A DNA stretch of 64,000 bases. It comes from Streptomyces umbrinus. GTDB lineage: Bacteria > Actinomycetota > Actinomycetes > Streptomycetales > Streptomycetaceae. Made by a program: the position numbers and the translations under genes. Under the pieces are notes generated by a model that worked only from the letters and a program-made list of their open reading frames with translations, did no database searches and was not told the DNA's origin. This document shows, in pieces, positions 26,201 to 34,468 of this stretch. Each line of letters opens with the position of its first letter. The first letter of the stretch is position 1. The stretch spans positions 12,228,984 to 12,292,983 of the forward strand of contig NZ_JAUSZI010000002.1 in NCBI RefSeq assembly GCF_030817415.1, in the 5' to 3' direction.

Positions 26201-27202
26201 TCACCGGCGGCTCCGATCACCCATGGCTCTGTAGCGGGCAGAGCGGAACTCGTCCTGCCACCACGAGTAGCTCGGGGTGACCAGCGCCCACGGGGCGAGG
26301 GTCGCGTACGGGCCGATCGCCTCGAACACCTCGGCCGCGTTACCCACACCGGTGACGGTCAGCGCGTAGGCCAGGTAATTCAGGTCCAGCAGGGAGCGGG
26401 TATCGGGCTCGTCCTCTTCGGGCTGTGTCTGCTCGAACCAGTTGTAAAGAGCCTGCTCGGCGCAGCGGGCTGCGTCCTCACTGGACCAGTAGCCGATCAC
26501 GCCGGCGGTCTGGCGGCCCTGCAACTGCCTTCGGTAGGCCTCGACGTGGGCGTACAGCGGCAGCAGATGCAGCGCCGATCCCTCGGGGGCGGAGGAGACC
26601 ACCGCGTAAGCGAAATTGAAGCCCCCGCGGCCGCGGGCGTGAAACACGCCGAGCATCCGGTGATGGGCCTCGCGGCCGTACGGGTCCAGTCGGTTCGCCC
26701 GGTCCAGCAACTTCCACGGGCCCAGCGGCAGCGTGACGTCGAGCGGCCGGCTCCAGTTCACCTCGTTGTGCGGGACCGTCTCGTCGGTGTCGGTCTGTGC
26801 GAGGGCCAGCTGGCACACCGGCAGCACCGGATCCTTCGGCCACCAGTCTGCGGCGATCCGGCACGCGGCGTCGGCAGCATCGACAGCCCGCCTCAACGCA
26901 CGCCCGGACACACCGCCGCGGTGAGCGTTGAGGACACGCTCGGTGTTCACCCGGGCCCGCATCATCAGCGCATCCGAGTGGTTGGGCTCCTCCGCGCACC
27001 ATGCGTCGATCGCCCTGTTGTTGGCGGCAGCCCGCGCCAGAACCTGGCTGCGGGATGTGCGCAGTGTCCAGTCATGGCCCGTGTCTCGAAGCAGGCGCTT
27101 TGCTTCCAGCCACCGGTCCAGCTGGAGGTCTTCGCAGGCGAGACGCAGCTTTTCGTCCGGACCCGCCGGGTGGTCAATCAGGTTCATGTCATTGGAGGCC
27201 AT
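26201..27202 (-). CDS. Hypothetical helical protein
   Basis: The 333-aa protein starts MASNDMNLIDHPAG after GAGGGG. It is Trp/Arg-rich and helical, with TPR-like pairs (ACEDLQLDRWLEAKRLLRDT, LDRANRLDPYGREAHHRMLG). No signal peptide, membrane span or catalytic motif was found. It may be first in the permease/ligase operon, 79 bases ahead of the small membrane ORF. Function is unknown. Confidence 0.72.
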   Translation of the reverse strand: MASNDMNLIDHPAGPDEKLRLACEDLQLDRWLEAKRLLRDTGHDWTLRTSRSQVLARAAANNRAIDAWCAEEPNHSDALMMRARVNTERVLNAHRGGVSGRALRRAVDAADAACRIAADWWPKDPVLPVCQLALAQTDTDETVPHNEVNWSRPLDVTLPLGPWKLLDRANRLDPYGREAHHRMLGVFHARGRGGFNFAYAVVSSAPEGSALHLLPLYAHVEAYRRQLQGRQTAGVIGYWSSEDAARCAEQALYNWFEQTQPEEDEPDTRSLLDLNYLAYALTVTGVGNAAEVFEAIGPYATLAPWALVTPSYSWWQDEFRSARYRAMGDRSRR

Positions 27203-27364
27203 CGGAACTTCCCCTCGGGAGGCGAGGGACTTGCACCAGGGACGCGTCTGGCGTGCGTAAGAGGGACATGGGGGTGGAGTCCTCAAAGCAGGTGGGGTGG
27301 AGACCGCCGGGCAGCGGGGGCGATCCTGGGGAGGCTCGGCTGACAGCCGCAGCCCGGCGGTCGG

Positions 27365-27853
27365 TCAGTGGAAGTTGGCAGCCGGGGAGGGGTATCTGAT
27401 CCGGACCTGGACGGTCTTCGTGTCCCCGTCGTCGGACGGTCTCCAGGTGGTCTCGCCGCCAAGCTCACGGATGTTCGCAAGTCCGGTGCTCTTCTGCGCG
27501 GTGATGGCCGTGAGGAAGTCGGGGAACGCAGGGCTCGGGTCCGTCACGGCGATCAACAGCGTCTCGTCTTCGGTGACGATCAGATCCAAGGCGAGCTGAC
27601 CTTCAGGGTGCTGCGGTCCGACGTGCTCAATCGCGTTTTTCATCAGCTCCACCACTACCTGGGTGGCGTTCTCTTGGTCTCCCGGCCAGGCCATCATTGC
27701 GAACCGCGTACGGGCGTGCAGGCGAGCGAGACGCACCGCCTCCGACCGGACGGAGAAGCGGCTGCTCCACTCCTGTGGACGCTCGACCCGGAGGAAGGAG
27801 GGGGCATTGGAGTCATCATCTGAGACCGGGGCTGGCGCCGCGGCGGATTCCAT
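27365..27853 (-). CDS. Anti-sigma-factor-like ATP-binding protein (HATPase_c)
   Basis: The 162-aa protein has a GHKL ATPase domain: N box VVVELMKNAIEHVGP with N73, G1 box D105 (AVTDPSPAF) and G2 box TGLANIREL. It resembles the RsbW/SpoIIAB-type serine kinases abundant in Streptomyces that bind sigma factors or anti-anti-sigma partners. About 40 disordered residues precede the domain. No sigma factor lies next to it, so its target is unknown. Confidence 0.85.
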   Translation of the reverse strand: MESAAAPAPVSDDDSNAPSFLRVERPQEWSSRFSVRSEAVRLARLHARTRFAMMAWPGDQENATQVVVELMKNAIEHVGPQHPEGQLALDLIVTEDETLLIAVTDPSPAFPDFLTAITAQKSTGLANIRELGGETTWRPSDDGDTKTVQVRIRYPSPAANFH

Positions 27854-27907
27854 GTCGTTGTCCTACCTTTCAAGAGTGGTTGCTCTGGTCATTCGTAAGA
27901 TCGGAGG

Positions 27908-29306
27908 GCCCAGGGGCTCTGGGCATGGCTGTCATGTCGGCGCCGCTGGGATGGCTTAAGGAACTTGGCCACCCGGAGCCCCGCGACGACTCGACCGCCA
28001 ATTGGGAGATGCGACTCCGATCGCTGCTGTAGGACAACGTCGGCGAGGTCGTCTGCGGGATCGATGAACGACGAGCTGGCGGAGGGATACGTGCCCGAGA
28101 TCTGGGCCGGAGTGGACATCGGCAAGACGCACCACCACTGCGTGGTCATCGATACGGAGGGCAAGCGCCTGCTGTCCCGCCGGGTCGCGAACGACGAGAG
28201 CGAGCTCCTCGCCCTGATCAGCGATGTCCTGGAGATATCCCGGGAGGTGCTGTGGGCCGTCGACCTCAACCACGGCGGTGCCGCGCTGCTGATCGGCCTG
28301 CTGGTCAGCCACGGCCAGCCGGTCGCTTACCTCACCGGCCTGGCGGTCCACCGGGCCTCGGCCACCTACAAGGGCGGCGAGGGAAAGACCGACGCGAAGG
28401 ACGCCTTCGTCATCGCAGACCAGGCCCGCGTCCGCCGCGACCTCGGCCTGCTGCGGCCCGGCGATGAGATCGCCGTGGACCTGCGCACCCTGACCACCCG
28501 CCGCCTGGACGCGGTCTTCGACCGGACCCGGCAGATCAACCGGCTCCGGGCCCAACTGCTGGAGATCTTCCCCGCGTTGGAGCGGGCCCTGGAACTGACG
28601 AACCGGGGGCCGGTGATGCTGCTGACCGGATACCAGACCCCGGCCGGGATCCGCCGGGCTGGAGCGAGCCGGATCGGGACCTGGCTGAAGAACCGCAAAG
28701 TCCGCGGCGCCGCCACACTGGCCAAGACGGCCGTGGAAGCCGCCCAGGCCCAACAGACCGCGCTGCCCGGCGAGAAGCTGGCCGCCGCCATGGTGGTCCG
28801 CCTCGCGAAGGGGGTGATGGCCCTCGATGAGGAGATCGCCGAGCTCGACGCCCTGATCGAGGCCCGGTTTCGCGAGCATCCGCACGCCGAAGTGATCCGC
28901 AGCCTGCCCGGCATGGGCACGAAACTCGCGGCCGAGTTCATTGCCGCCACCGGTGGCGACATGGACGCCTTCGGCAGCTCGGACCGCCTGGCCGGCTTCG
29001 CCGGCCTGGCCCCCAGGCCGCGCGACTCCGGGCGCGTCAGTGGCAATCTGCGCCGTCCCCGGCGCTACCACCGCGGTCTGCTGAGAACCATGTACCTGTC
29101 GGCCATGGTGAGCCTTCAGTGCTGCCCTGTGTCGAAGGCGTTCTACGACCGGAAACGGAGCGAGGGCAAGGGCCACAAGCAGGCCCTGCTGGCTCTCGCA
29201 CGCCGACGCCTCAATGTCCTGTGGGCGATGATCCGTGACGGAAAGCAGTTCCATGCTTCACCCCCCGTCACACTGGCGGCTTGACATCACGATTGGGAAG
29301 TTCCTT
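27908..29306 (+). mobile_element. IS110-family insertion element (ends approximate)
   Basis: The element contains one intact IS110 recombinase gene at 28064-29284. The ends could not be fixed, since IS110 elements generate little or no inverted repeat. A 9-base inverted pair, AAGGAACTT (27958-27966) and AAGTTCCTT (29298-29306), and a hairpin GCCCAG...CTGGGC (27908-27924) lie near the presumed ends. IS110-group elements carry a bridge RNA in the non-coding segment before the gene; here about 150-180 bases are available. The element sits between two anti-sigma-type ATPase genes. Confidence 0.6.
28064..29284 (+). CDS. IS110-family DEDD recombinase
   Basis: The 406-aa protein has an N-terminal DEDD RuvC-like domain (D18 in WAGVDIGKTHHH, then WAVDLNHGG and GKTDAKDAFVIADQA). 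The C-terminal transposase_20 domain carries IRSLPGMGTKLAAEFIA and the conserved Ser in YLSAMVSL. IS110 recombinases cut and join through combined DEDD and serine chemistry, guided by an RNA from the element. Length and motifs are complete, so the enzyme may be active. The start at MNDELAEG was chosen because upstream in-frame sequence is not protein-like. Confidence 0.93.
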   Translation: MNDELAEGYVPEIWAGVDIGKTHHHCVVIDTEGKRLLSRRVANDESELLALISDVLEISREVLWAVDLNHGGAALLIGLLVSHGQPVAYLTGLAVHRASATYKGGEGKTDAKDAFVIADQARVRRDLGLLRPGDEIAVDLRTLTTRRLDAVFDRTRQINRLRAQLLEIFPALERALELTNRGPVMLLTGYQTPAGIRRAGASRIGTWLKNRKVRGAATLAKTAVEAAQAQQTALPGEKLAAAMVVRLAKGVMALDEEIAELDALIEARFREHPHAEVIRSLPGMGTKLAAEFIAATGGDMDAFGSSDRLAGFAGLAPRPRDSGRVSGNLRRPRRYHRGLLRTMYLSAMVSLQCCPVSKAFYDRKRSEGKGHKQALLALARRRLNVLWAMIRDGKQFHASPPVTLAA

Positions 29307-29307
29307 C

Positions 29308-29766
29308 TCAAAGGAGGAGGGTGCACCAGGTCGTTGTACCGTCGGGGCTGACGCCCCAGTCCTCGGCGATGACGGTTACGAGGAGCAGGCCACGGCCGTC
29401 CTCGTCATCAGGAGCAGCGGTGCGCGGCACAGGAAACTCATGAGAGCCGTCTCGCACCTCGATCCGGAGACGATCGGCAGTGGGGTACATGCGCACCCCG
29501 ACATCACCGCAGCCGTGTTTGAGCGCGTTGGTGACCAGCTCAGTGGCAAGGAGCTCGGCGGAGTCGGTGAGGTCCGGTCGGCACCAGTGCACCAGTCGCG
29601 CGCGGATGAGGCGGCGTACGCAGCGCGGCCAGACCTGGTCTGTTTCCGTAACGGCGCCGGCCGTGGAACCGCTGGCACGCACGAAGGACAGGTCAAGGCT
29701 GGTATATGCGCGGTCGTGAGAGCATGTTCTGTTGCCCTGCCGCGCAATCGTCGCAGTCGGTGTCAC
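29308..29766 (-). CDS. Second anti-sigma-factor-like ATP-binding protein (HATPase_c)
   Basis: The 152-aa protein has a GHKL fold: N box LLATELVTNALKHG with N80, G1 box D106 (EVRDGSHEFP) and GRGLLLVTVIAEDWGV. The GTG start follows GGAGGG with good spacing; an upstream ATG is weaker. It ends two bases beyond the IS110 region, so the insertion may have removed or altered sequence downstream. It differs from the ATPase at 27365-27853 and is not a duplicate. It is probably an RsbW-like regulator. Confidence 0.85.
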   Translation of the reverse strand: MTPTATIARQGNRTCSHDRAYTSLDLSFVRASGSTAGAVTETDQVWPRCVRRLIRARLVHWCRPDLTDSAELLATELVTNALKHGCGDVGVRMYPTADRLRIEVRDGSHEFPVPRTAAPDDEDGRGLLLVTVIAEDWGVSPDGTTTWCTLLL

Positions 29767-30172
29767 GACGAGCCCTCCGTGCGTCCGAGGGCTACGGACG
29801 CCAGCCGAGTGGCTGCTTGCTCGACGTAGCAAGTCACTGCGGGAGGAATTGTCTGCGCCTTCACGGGAAGGTCTGCGGTGCGCTGCATCTCCGGCTTCAC
29901 GGGGGACTCCCTGATTACACGCTCTCGTGCCTGGTCAAACACTCTCAGCGGGGTTGGCGATCAGGCTCCTCTAATCCCGCGTGGCCCCGCCATGGCCTAC
30001 AAGGTGTCCTCTGAGCCGCATGTGAGCGACGAACGTGGCGTCGGGATAGCTTTGAAGTGGCTTATCTTCGGGGACTGTTGCCATGGCGTGGTGTTGCGGA
30101 TTCCTCTTCTTAAAGAAGGGATCGATCCGAAGGTGCGCTGCGGGACCAGTGGCGCTGGAGACTGGGGGCGGT
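29767..30172. other. Divergent intergenic region
   Basis: These 406 bases separate the minus-strand ATPase from a plus-strand regulator. No credible gene was seen. Promoters for both genes are expected here, but none could be assigned with confidence. Confidence 0.35.
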
Positions 30173-31495
30173 ATGGGCGACACGCCGAGGACACTCCTGA
30201 AGTGGCTGTGTGATCGGGACAGGCTTCCCTACCGTCAGTTCGAGAAGAGGTTCACCGAGACGGGTGTTCGTCTCTTCGGGCGAGACCCCAGCAACCCAAC
30301 CCTTGGCGAGACACAGTTCCGGCGCTGGACAGGCGGCAAGCTCGTGACACTGCCCAGCCCCGAGAGCTGCCAGGTTCTTGAAGCCATGTGGCCGGGCTAC
30401 ACGGCGGAGCAACTGTTCGGGCCGCCGCTGGAGGTCGGTCCCCAGACACCCGTGTTTGACCTTGAAGAGCGAGTTCAGATGACTGCACGTGAAGCCCACG
30501 ACGGCGCCGACGCGACTGCCGCGGCGTCCATCTCCGACAACACCATCGACGAACTGCGTGACCAACTGGTGAGCCTCGCCCGCCGCTACCACGGCATGCC
30601 GGCGACACAGGCGTACAAGGCGGCCGACGACCTACGGCGAGAGGTCGAGCGACACCGTGACCGCACGCAGATTCCGGTCCAGCAGCAGACCCTGATGATC
30701 ATCAACGGACAGACGGCCGCGCTCCTCGCCGTTGCGGCTTTCGACCTGGGCTACTTCCCAAGCGCTCGAACCCTGGCCCGAGCCGCCGCTGTGTATGGCG
30801 AGAGCACGCGGTTCGTGCCCCTGCAGGCCTACGCCGACGGCACCCTGGCGTACATTGCCTACCACTCCGGCGAACCGAACGAGGCCCTGGCGAAGGCCCA
30901 ACGGGCGTTGTGCTACAGCGGCCTCGGCGACATCGCCCGGCGCCGTCTGCACGCCATCGTGGCCCGCGCGTACGCCTACCTAGGCGATGTCGCCTCGGCC
31001 CGGCACGCCATCCAGCTCTCCGAGGACGGCGGCCGGGACGTTCGCGACGACCTGCACGACGCCGTGGGCGGTGAATTCGGGTTCTCCGAGGAGCGACTGG
31101 CCATGTCCAACAGCACGACCGCACTGCTCATGGGCGATGCGGAGCAGGCCGAAGCGGAGGCTGGCCGTGCCCTCGTTCTCCTTGGAGAGAAGGCGCAGAG
31201 CGAGCAGTCCACCCACGTTCGCGCGGGCGCAGCCGCCGACCTCGCCCACGCTCGTCTCCTGTCCGACAACGTGGAGGGCGCGGCCGCCGCCCTGACACCG
31301 ATCTGGGAGGTGCCGCCCGAGGAGCGCAACACCGGGATCGTTGTGAGGGCGGCCCGTATCGGAAGGTACCTTGCCGCGCCGCGTTACCACGGCGCGCAGC
31401 TCCCCACGGAACTGCGCGAACAGATCGAGGATTTCACCCGGGTCTCCCCGCCGTACCGGCTCGGCTCGACGGTGCCTCTCTTGGCCATCGGCTAA
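30173..31495 (+). CDS. XRE/TPR-type regulatory protein
   Basis: The 440-aa protein starts MGDTPRTLLKWLCDRDRLPY after a GGGGGCGG box. The N-terminal 80 residues resemble a degenerate helix-turn-helix (LPYRQFEKRFTETGVRLFGR). The rest is TPR-like helical pairs with QAYADGTLAYIAYHSGEPNEALAKAQRAL and AIVARAYAYLGDVASARHAI. Such proteins are common Streptomyces regulators, sometimes responsive to small signals, but the target is unknown. It converges on the epimerase gene with four bases between stops. Confidence 0.78.
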   Translation: MGDTPRTLLKWLCDRDRLPYRQFEKRFTETGVRLFGRDPSNPTLGETQFRRWTGGKLVTLPSPESCQVLEAMWPGYTAEQLFGPPLEVGPQTPVFDLEERVQMTAREAHDGADATAAASISDNTIDELRDQLVSLARRYHGMPATQAYKAADDLRREVERHRDRTQIPVQQQTLMIINGQTAALLAVAAFDLGYFPSARTLARAAAVYGESTRFVPLQAYADGTLAYIAYHSGEPNEALAKAQRALCYSGLGDIARRRLHAIVARAYAYLGDVASARHAIQLSEDGGRDVRDDLHDAVGGEFGFSEERLAMSNSTTALLMGDAEQAEAEAGRALVLLGEKAQSEQSTHVRAGAAADLAHARLLSDNVEGAAAALTPIWEVPPEERNTGIVVRAARIGRYLAAPRYHGAQLPTELREQIEDFTRVSPPYRLGSTVPLLAIG

Positions 31496-31499
31496 CTGA

Positions 31500-32513
31500 T
31501 CACAGGGAGGCGAGGATCTGAGCCTCCTTCTCTGTAGCGATCCCGTGTTCCGCCCATCGCGGGTGGTCCACGGGACGCCCATCCGCCGCCCACCACTGCC
31601 ACGTGTCCCGGACCGTGTCAGCGATGGGACGGCAGCGAAGACCCGCATCAACCGCACGCTGGGAGTTCACTGCCCACACTCCGGCGTGGGTCCGCCACAA
31701 CGGGAGTTCGGTCCACTGCTTCACCCCGTGACTGGCCAGTACGGTCGGGTCCACCCAGAGCGGCGTACCGTCGCCCTCCGTGGACCGCAGGCACTCGTCG
31801 AGAAAGTCGCTGAACGAGATTCCTTCAGGATGCGTCACGTTGAAACCACCGCTGCTTGAGGCCCCCGCCTGATGGAGAGCGAAGGCCGCGACGTCGCGGA
31901 CGTCTACCGGCTGAATCCGCTGCTCGGCCGGCGCGGGAGCGAGGATGCGGCCGCCGCGCTTCGCCCGCTCCAGCCACCAGGGCAGTCGGCCGACGTACTC
32001 ACCGGGTCCGAGAACCACACCCGGCCGCAGGAACACCGCTCCGGCACCAAAGGCTTCCGCTACAGCACGCTCACCGCCAGCCTTCTGGAAGCCGTATTTC
32101 GTAGGGCTGCCGTCCTCGCCCGTGTAACCAAACGCCTCGTCAGCGTCGGCGGGACACTCCAACAGCGGAGAATCCTCCGTCAGCGGCTTGTGCGGCCACC
32201 CTTGGTAGACAGACACGGTGGAGATGTGGATCCAGCGGCGTACACGCGTCTGTAGCGTGGTGGTGGCCAAGAGGACGTCACGGGGCGCGAGTTCCGAGCT
32301 GGATGTGTCGATGACCGCGTCCCACGGGCCACGGCGTGCGAGCTTGTGCAGGTCTTCCCGAACCGTCCGGTCACCGTGTACGGGCTGAACTCCGGGTACG
32401 TCGGTTCCCGACCGGCCGCGGTTGAACGTGGTGACGTCCCACCCTCGCGATAGCGCGCTCTCCGCAATGGCCTTGCCCAGAAACCAAGTTCCGCCGATGA
32501 CGAGAATCCTCAT
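31500..32513 (-). CDS. NAD-dependent epimerase/dehydratase (extended SDR)
   Basis: The 337-aa Rossmann-fold protein has the dinucleotide motif VIGGTWFLGKAIA at residues 4-16 and the catalytic pair Y-x3-K in YGFQK. This fits the extended short-chain dehydrogenase family that acts on nucleotide sugars and similar substrates. A solo gene without sugar-pathway neighbours leaves the substrate open. The ATG at 32513 is immediately followed by the conserved Rossmann strand. Confidence 0.85.
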   Translation of the reverse strand: MRILVIGGTWFLGKAIAESALSRGWDVTTFNRGRSGTDVPGVQPVHGDRTVREDLHKLARRGPWDAVIDTSSSELAPRDVLLATTTLQTRVRRWIHISTVSVYQGWPHKPLTEDSPLLECPADADEAFGYTGEDGSPTKYGFQKAGGERAVAEAFGAGAVFLRPGVVLGPGEYVGRLPWWLERAKRGGRILAPAPAEQRIQPVDVRDVAAFALHQAGASSSGGFNVTHPEGISFSDFLDECLRSTEGDGTPLWVDPTVLASHGVKQWTELPLWRTHAGVWAVNSQRAVDAGLRCRPIADTVRDTWQWWAADGRPVDHPRWAEHGIATEKEAQILASL

Positions 32514-32646
32514 ACGCCGATCCTGCCCCGTTCGGGCGGAGGAAGACAAAGCAGCCGCCGGTCAGTGGGCAGGCACAGGGTCCCGGAGCTTCTTGGCGAT
32601 GCCGTAGGAGCCCAGACGTCGCAGGCCTTCCGCGTGGGCGACGCGG

Positions 32647-34443
32647 CTACCGAGGGGTGTGTGTCGGGGCTGCTCGTGAGCGTGGCTGGAGTGTGTTCCA
32701 GCGGCGTTGGAAGGTGTCGATGTATTTGTTGAGGTCGGATGGTTGGATTGGTTTGTTGTACTGGGCGGTGATTCCGCGTTGGGTGAGATCGCGGGCGACC
32801 TGGTCGAGGCGGGGGCTGGTTGTATGGGCGCGGTGGTCGGCCCATGTGGTGTAGATCCGGAATTCCAGGTAATAGCGCGTCAGCGCTCGCGGCTTGATGG
32901 GCCGGCCGTCACGGTCGAGTACGTTGCGTTCGGCCAGATATTGGGATAATTCGGGGCCTTGGGGTTCGTGGCCGTGCTGTTGCTGGAAGGTTTGCCAGGC
33001 CAGGTAGTAGCGGTCGACAGTGGGCAGCTCAGACAGGGCCGGGGGAGGCGCTGGCGTGTCGCCTGCCGGTGTGTTTGTGAGGGAGGCCTTCACCGGGCGG
33101 GTGTGCCGGTCCTGTGCTGGAAGAGTCACCAGAGGTGGTGCGGTTTCCTGATGCGGGCCTTGCGCGGGTTCCGGTTCCTGGGCGCTGCTCTGGCTGGGTT
33201 GGCGGGTGGGGCCGGTTCCTTTCGGGGTGGAGGGGGTGCCGGTGTCCTCGGGTGAGGGCTCGCGCTTCTCGTACTCCTGAAGCACCTGCCCGTGCCCGTT
33301 CTGGTATGCCTGGCGCTGCTCGGCCTCGTACTGGGCCTGCTGCGCCTGGTACTGGGCCCACATCTGGTCCGGTGCGTAGGAGGGGTCGTAGCCGCCCTCG
33401 TAGATGATCTCCTGTTGCGGGGGAGCGAACCACGGGCTCGACTCCGGCTCCTCCTCCAGGTACTCCGGCTGCTCTTGCGCGCGGTCCGACTGCTGCTGTT
33501 CGTCGGGGGCAGGGGTGCGGTCGGGTTCCTGGCGGCGCTGCTCTTCGTGCGGCGCTTGCGCACTTGCCTGTGTCGTCGCGTTCACGTGTGCCGTCGTGCT
33601 CGTCTGCGGTGTGGTGTGTCCATGAGCTGCTGGCTCTGTACGGGTGGCCGCGTCCGGGGGTGTGGCGGCTTGTGCCGGTTCGGTCTGTTGCCGGGGTGCC
33701 GGAGGCAGCAGGGCGGGCTCGATGCCCGCCGCGGCCAGGCCCGAAGGGGCCGTCTCCGCCAGGGGCACGCCGTAACGCGCCAGCCGCAGCGGCATCAGGG
33801 ACTCGACCGGGGCCTTGCGGCGCCAGGCGCGGCCGAAGCGCGAACGCAGCCGGGCCTGGTAGACGAGACGCTCCTGCTCCAGCTTGATGACCTGCTCGTA
33901 GGAGCGCAGCTCCCACAGCTTCATCCGGCGCCAGAGGAGGAACGTGGGGAGCGGGGAGAGCAGCCAGCGGGTGAGGCGCACGCCCTCCATGTGCTTGTCG
34001 GCCGTGATGTCCGCGATCCGGCCGATCGCGTGACGGGCCGCCTCCACGGAGACCACGAACAGGATCGGGATCACACCGTGCATCCCGACGCCCAGCGGGT
34101 CCGGCCAGGCGGCCGCGCCGTTGAAGGCGATCGTCGCCGCCGTCAGCAGCCACGCCGTCTGGCGCAGCAGCGGGAACGGGATCCTGATCCAGGTCAGGAG
34201 CAGATCGAGCGCGAGCAGGACACATATTCCCGCGTCGATACCGATCGGGAAGACGTAGCTGAACTTCCCGAAGCCCTTCTGGAGGGCGAGTTCGCGCACC
34301 GCGGCGTACGAACCGGCGAAGCCGATCCCGGCGATGACGACCGTACCGAAGACGACCACCCCGATGAGCAGGCGGTGGGCACGGCCGGCCTCCACGGCTC
34401 TGTTCGTGCTCCCGGCGCTCGTGCGCTGCTGCCCTTGATTCAT
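32647..34443 (-). CDS. DUF2637 membrane protein with long disordered tail
   Basis: The 598-aa protein has four membrane helices in the first 150 residues (LLIGVVVFGTVVIAGIGFAG, IGIDAGICVLLALDLLL, TAWLLTAATIAFNGAAAW, GVIPILFVVSVEAARHAIG), a basic helix, and about 250 residues rich in Gln/Glu/Pro/Thr. A folded C-terminal stretch of about 130 residues has conserved Tyr/Trp (DRYYLAWQTFQQQHG, ALTRYYLEFRIYTTW). DUF2637 proteins are typical of Streptomyces plasmids and integrative elements, near transfer genes. It is last gene of the Tad-like locus, 25 bases after the LysM/BTAD gene. Confidence 0.82.
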   Translation of the reverse strand: MNQGQQRTSAGSTNRAVEAGRAHRLLIGVVVFGTVVIAGIGFAGSYAAVRELALQKGFGKFSYVFPIGIDAGICVLLALDLLLTWIRIPFPLLRQTAWLLTAATIAFNGAAAWPDPLGVGMHGVIPILFVVSVEAARHAIGRIADITADKHMEGVRLTRWLLSPLPTFLLWRRMKLWELRSYEQVIKLEQERLVYQARLRSRFGRAWRRKAPVESLMPLRLARYGVPLAETAPSGLAAAGIEPALLPPAPRQQTEPAQAATPPDAATRTEPAAHGHTTPQTSTTAHVNATTQASAQAPHEEQRRQEPDRTPAPDEQQQSDRAQEQPEYLEEEPESSPWFAPPQQEIIYEGGYDPSYAPDQMWAQYQAQQAQYEAEQRQAYQNGHGQVLQEYEKREPSPEDTGTPSTPKGTGPTRQPSQSSAQEPEPAQGPHQETAPPLVTLPAQDRHTRPVKASLTNTPAGDTPAPPPALSELPTVDRYYLAWQTFQQQHGHEPQGPELSQYLAERNVLDRDGRPIKPRALTRYYLEFRIYTTWADHRAHTTSPRLDQVARDLTQRGITAQYNKPIQPSDLNKYIDTFQRRWNTLQPRSRAAPTHTPR

Positions 34444-34468
34444 CAACGGCCTCGTATCTGCAAGGTGT

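Noticed and set aside
262..29306. Composite transposon bounded by the IS3 and IS110 elements
   Set aside because: The elements belong to unrelated families with different ends and chemistry, so they cannot mobilise the interval as a pair.
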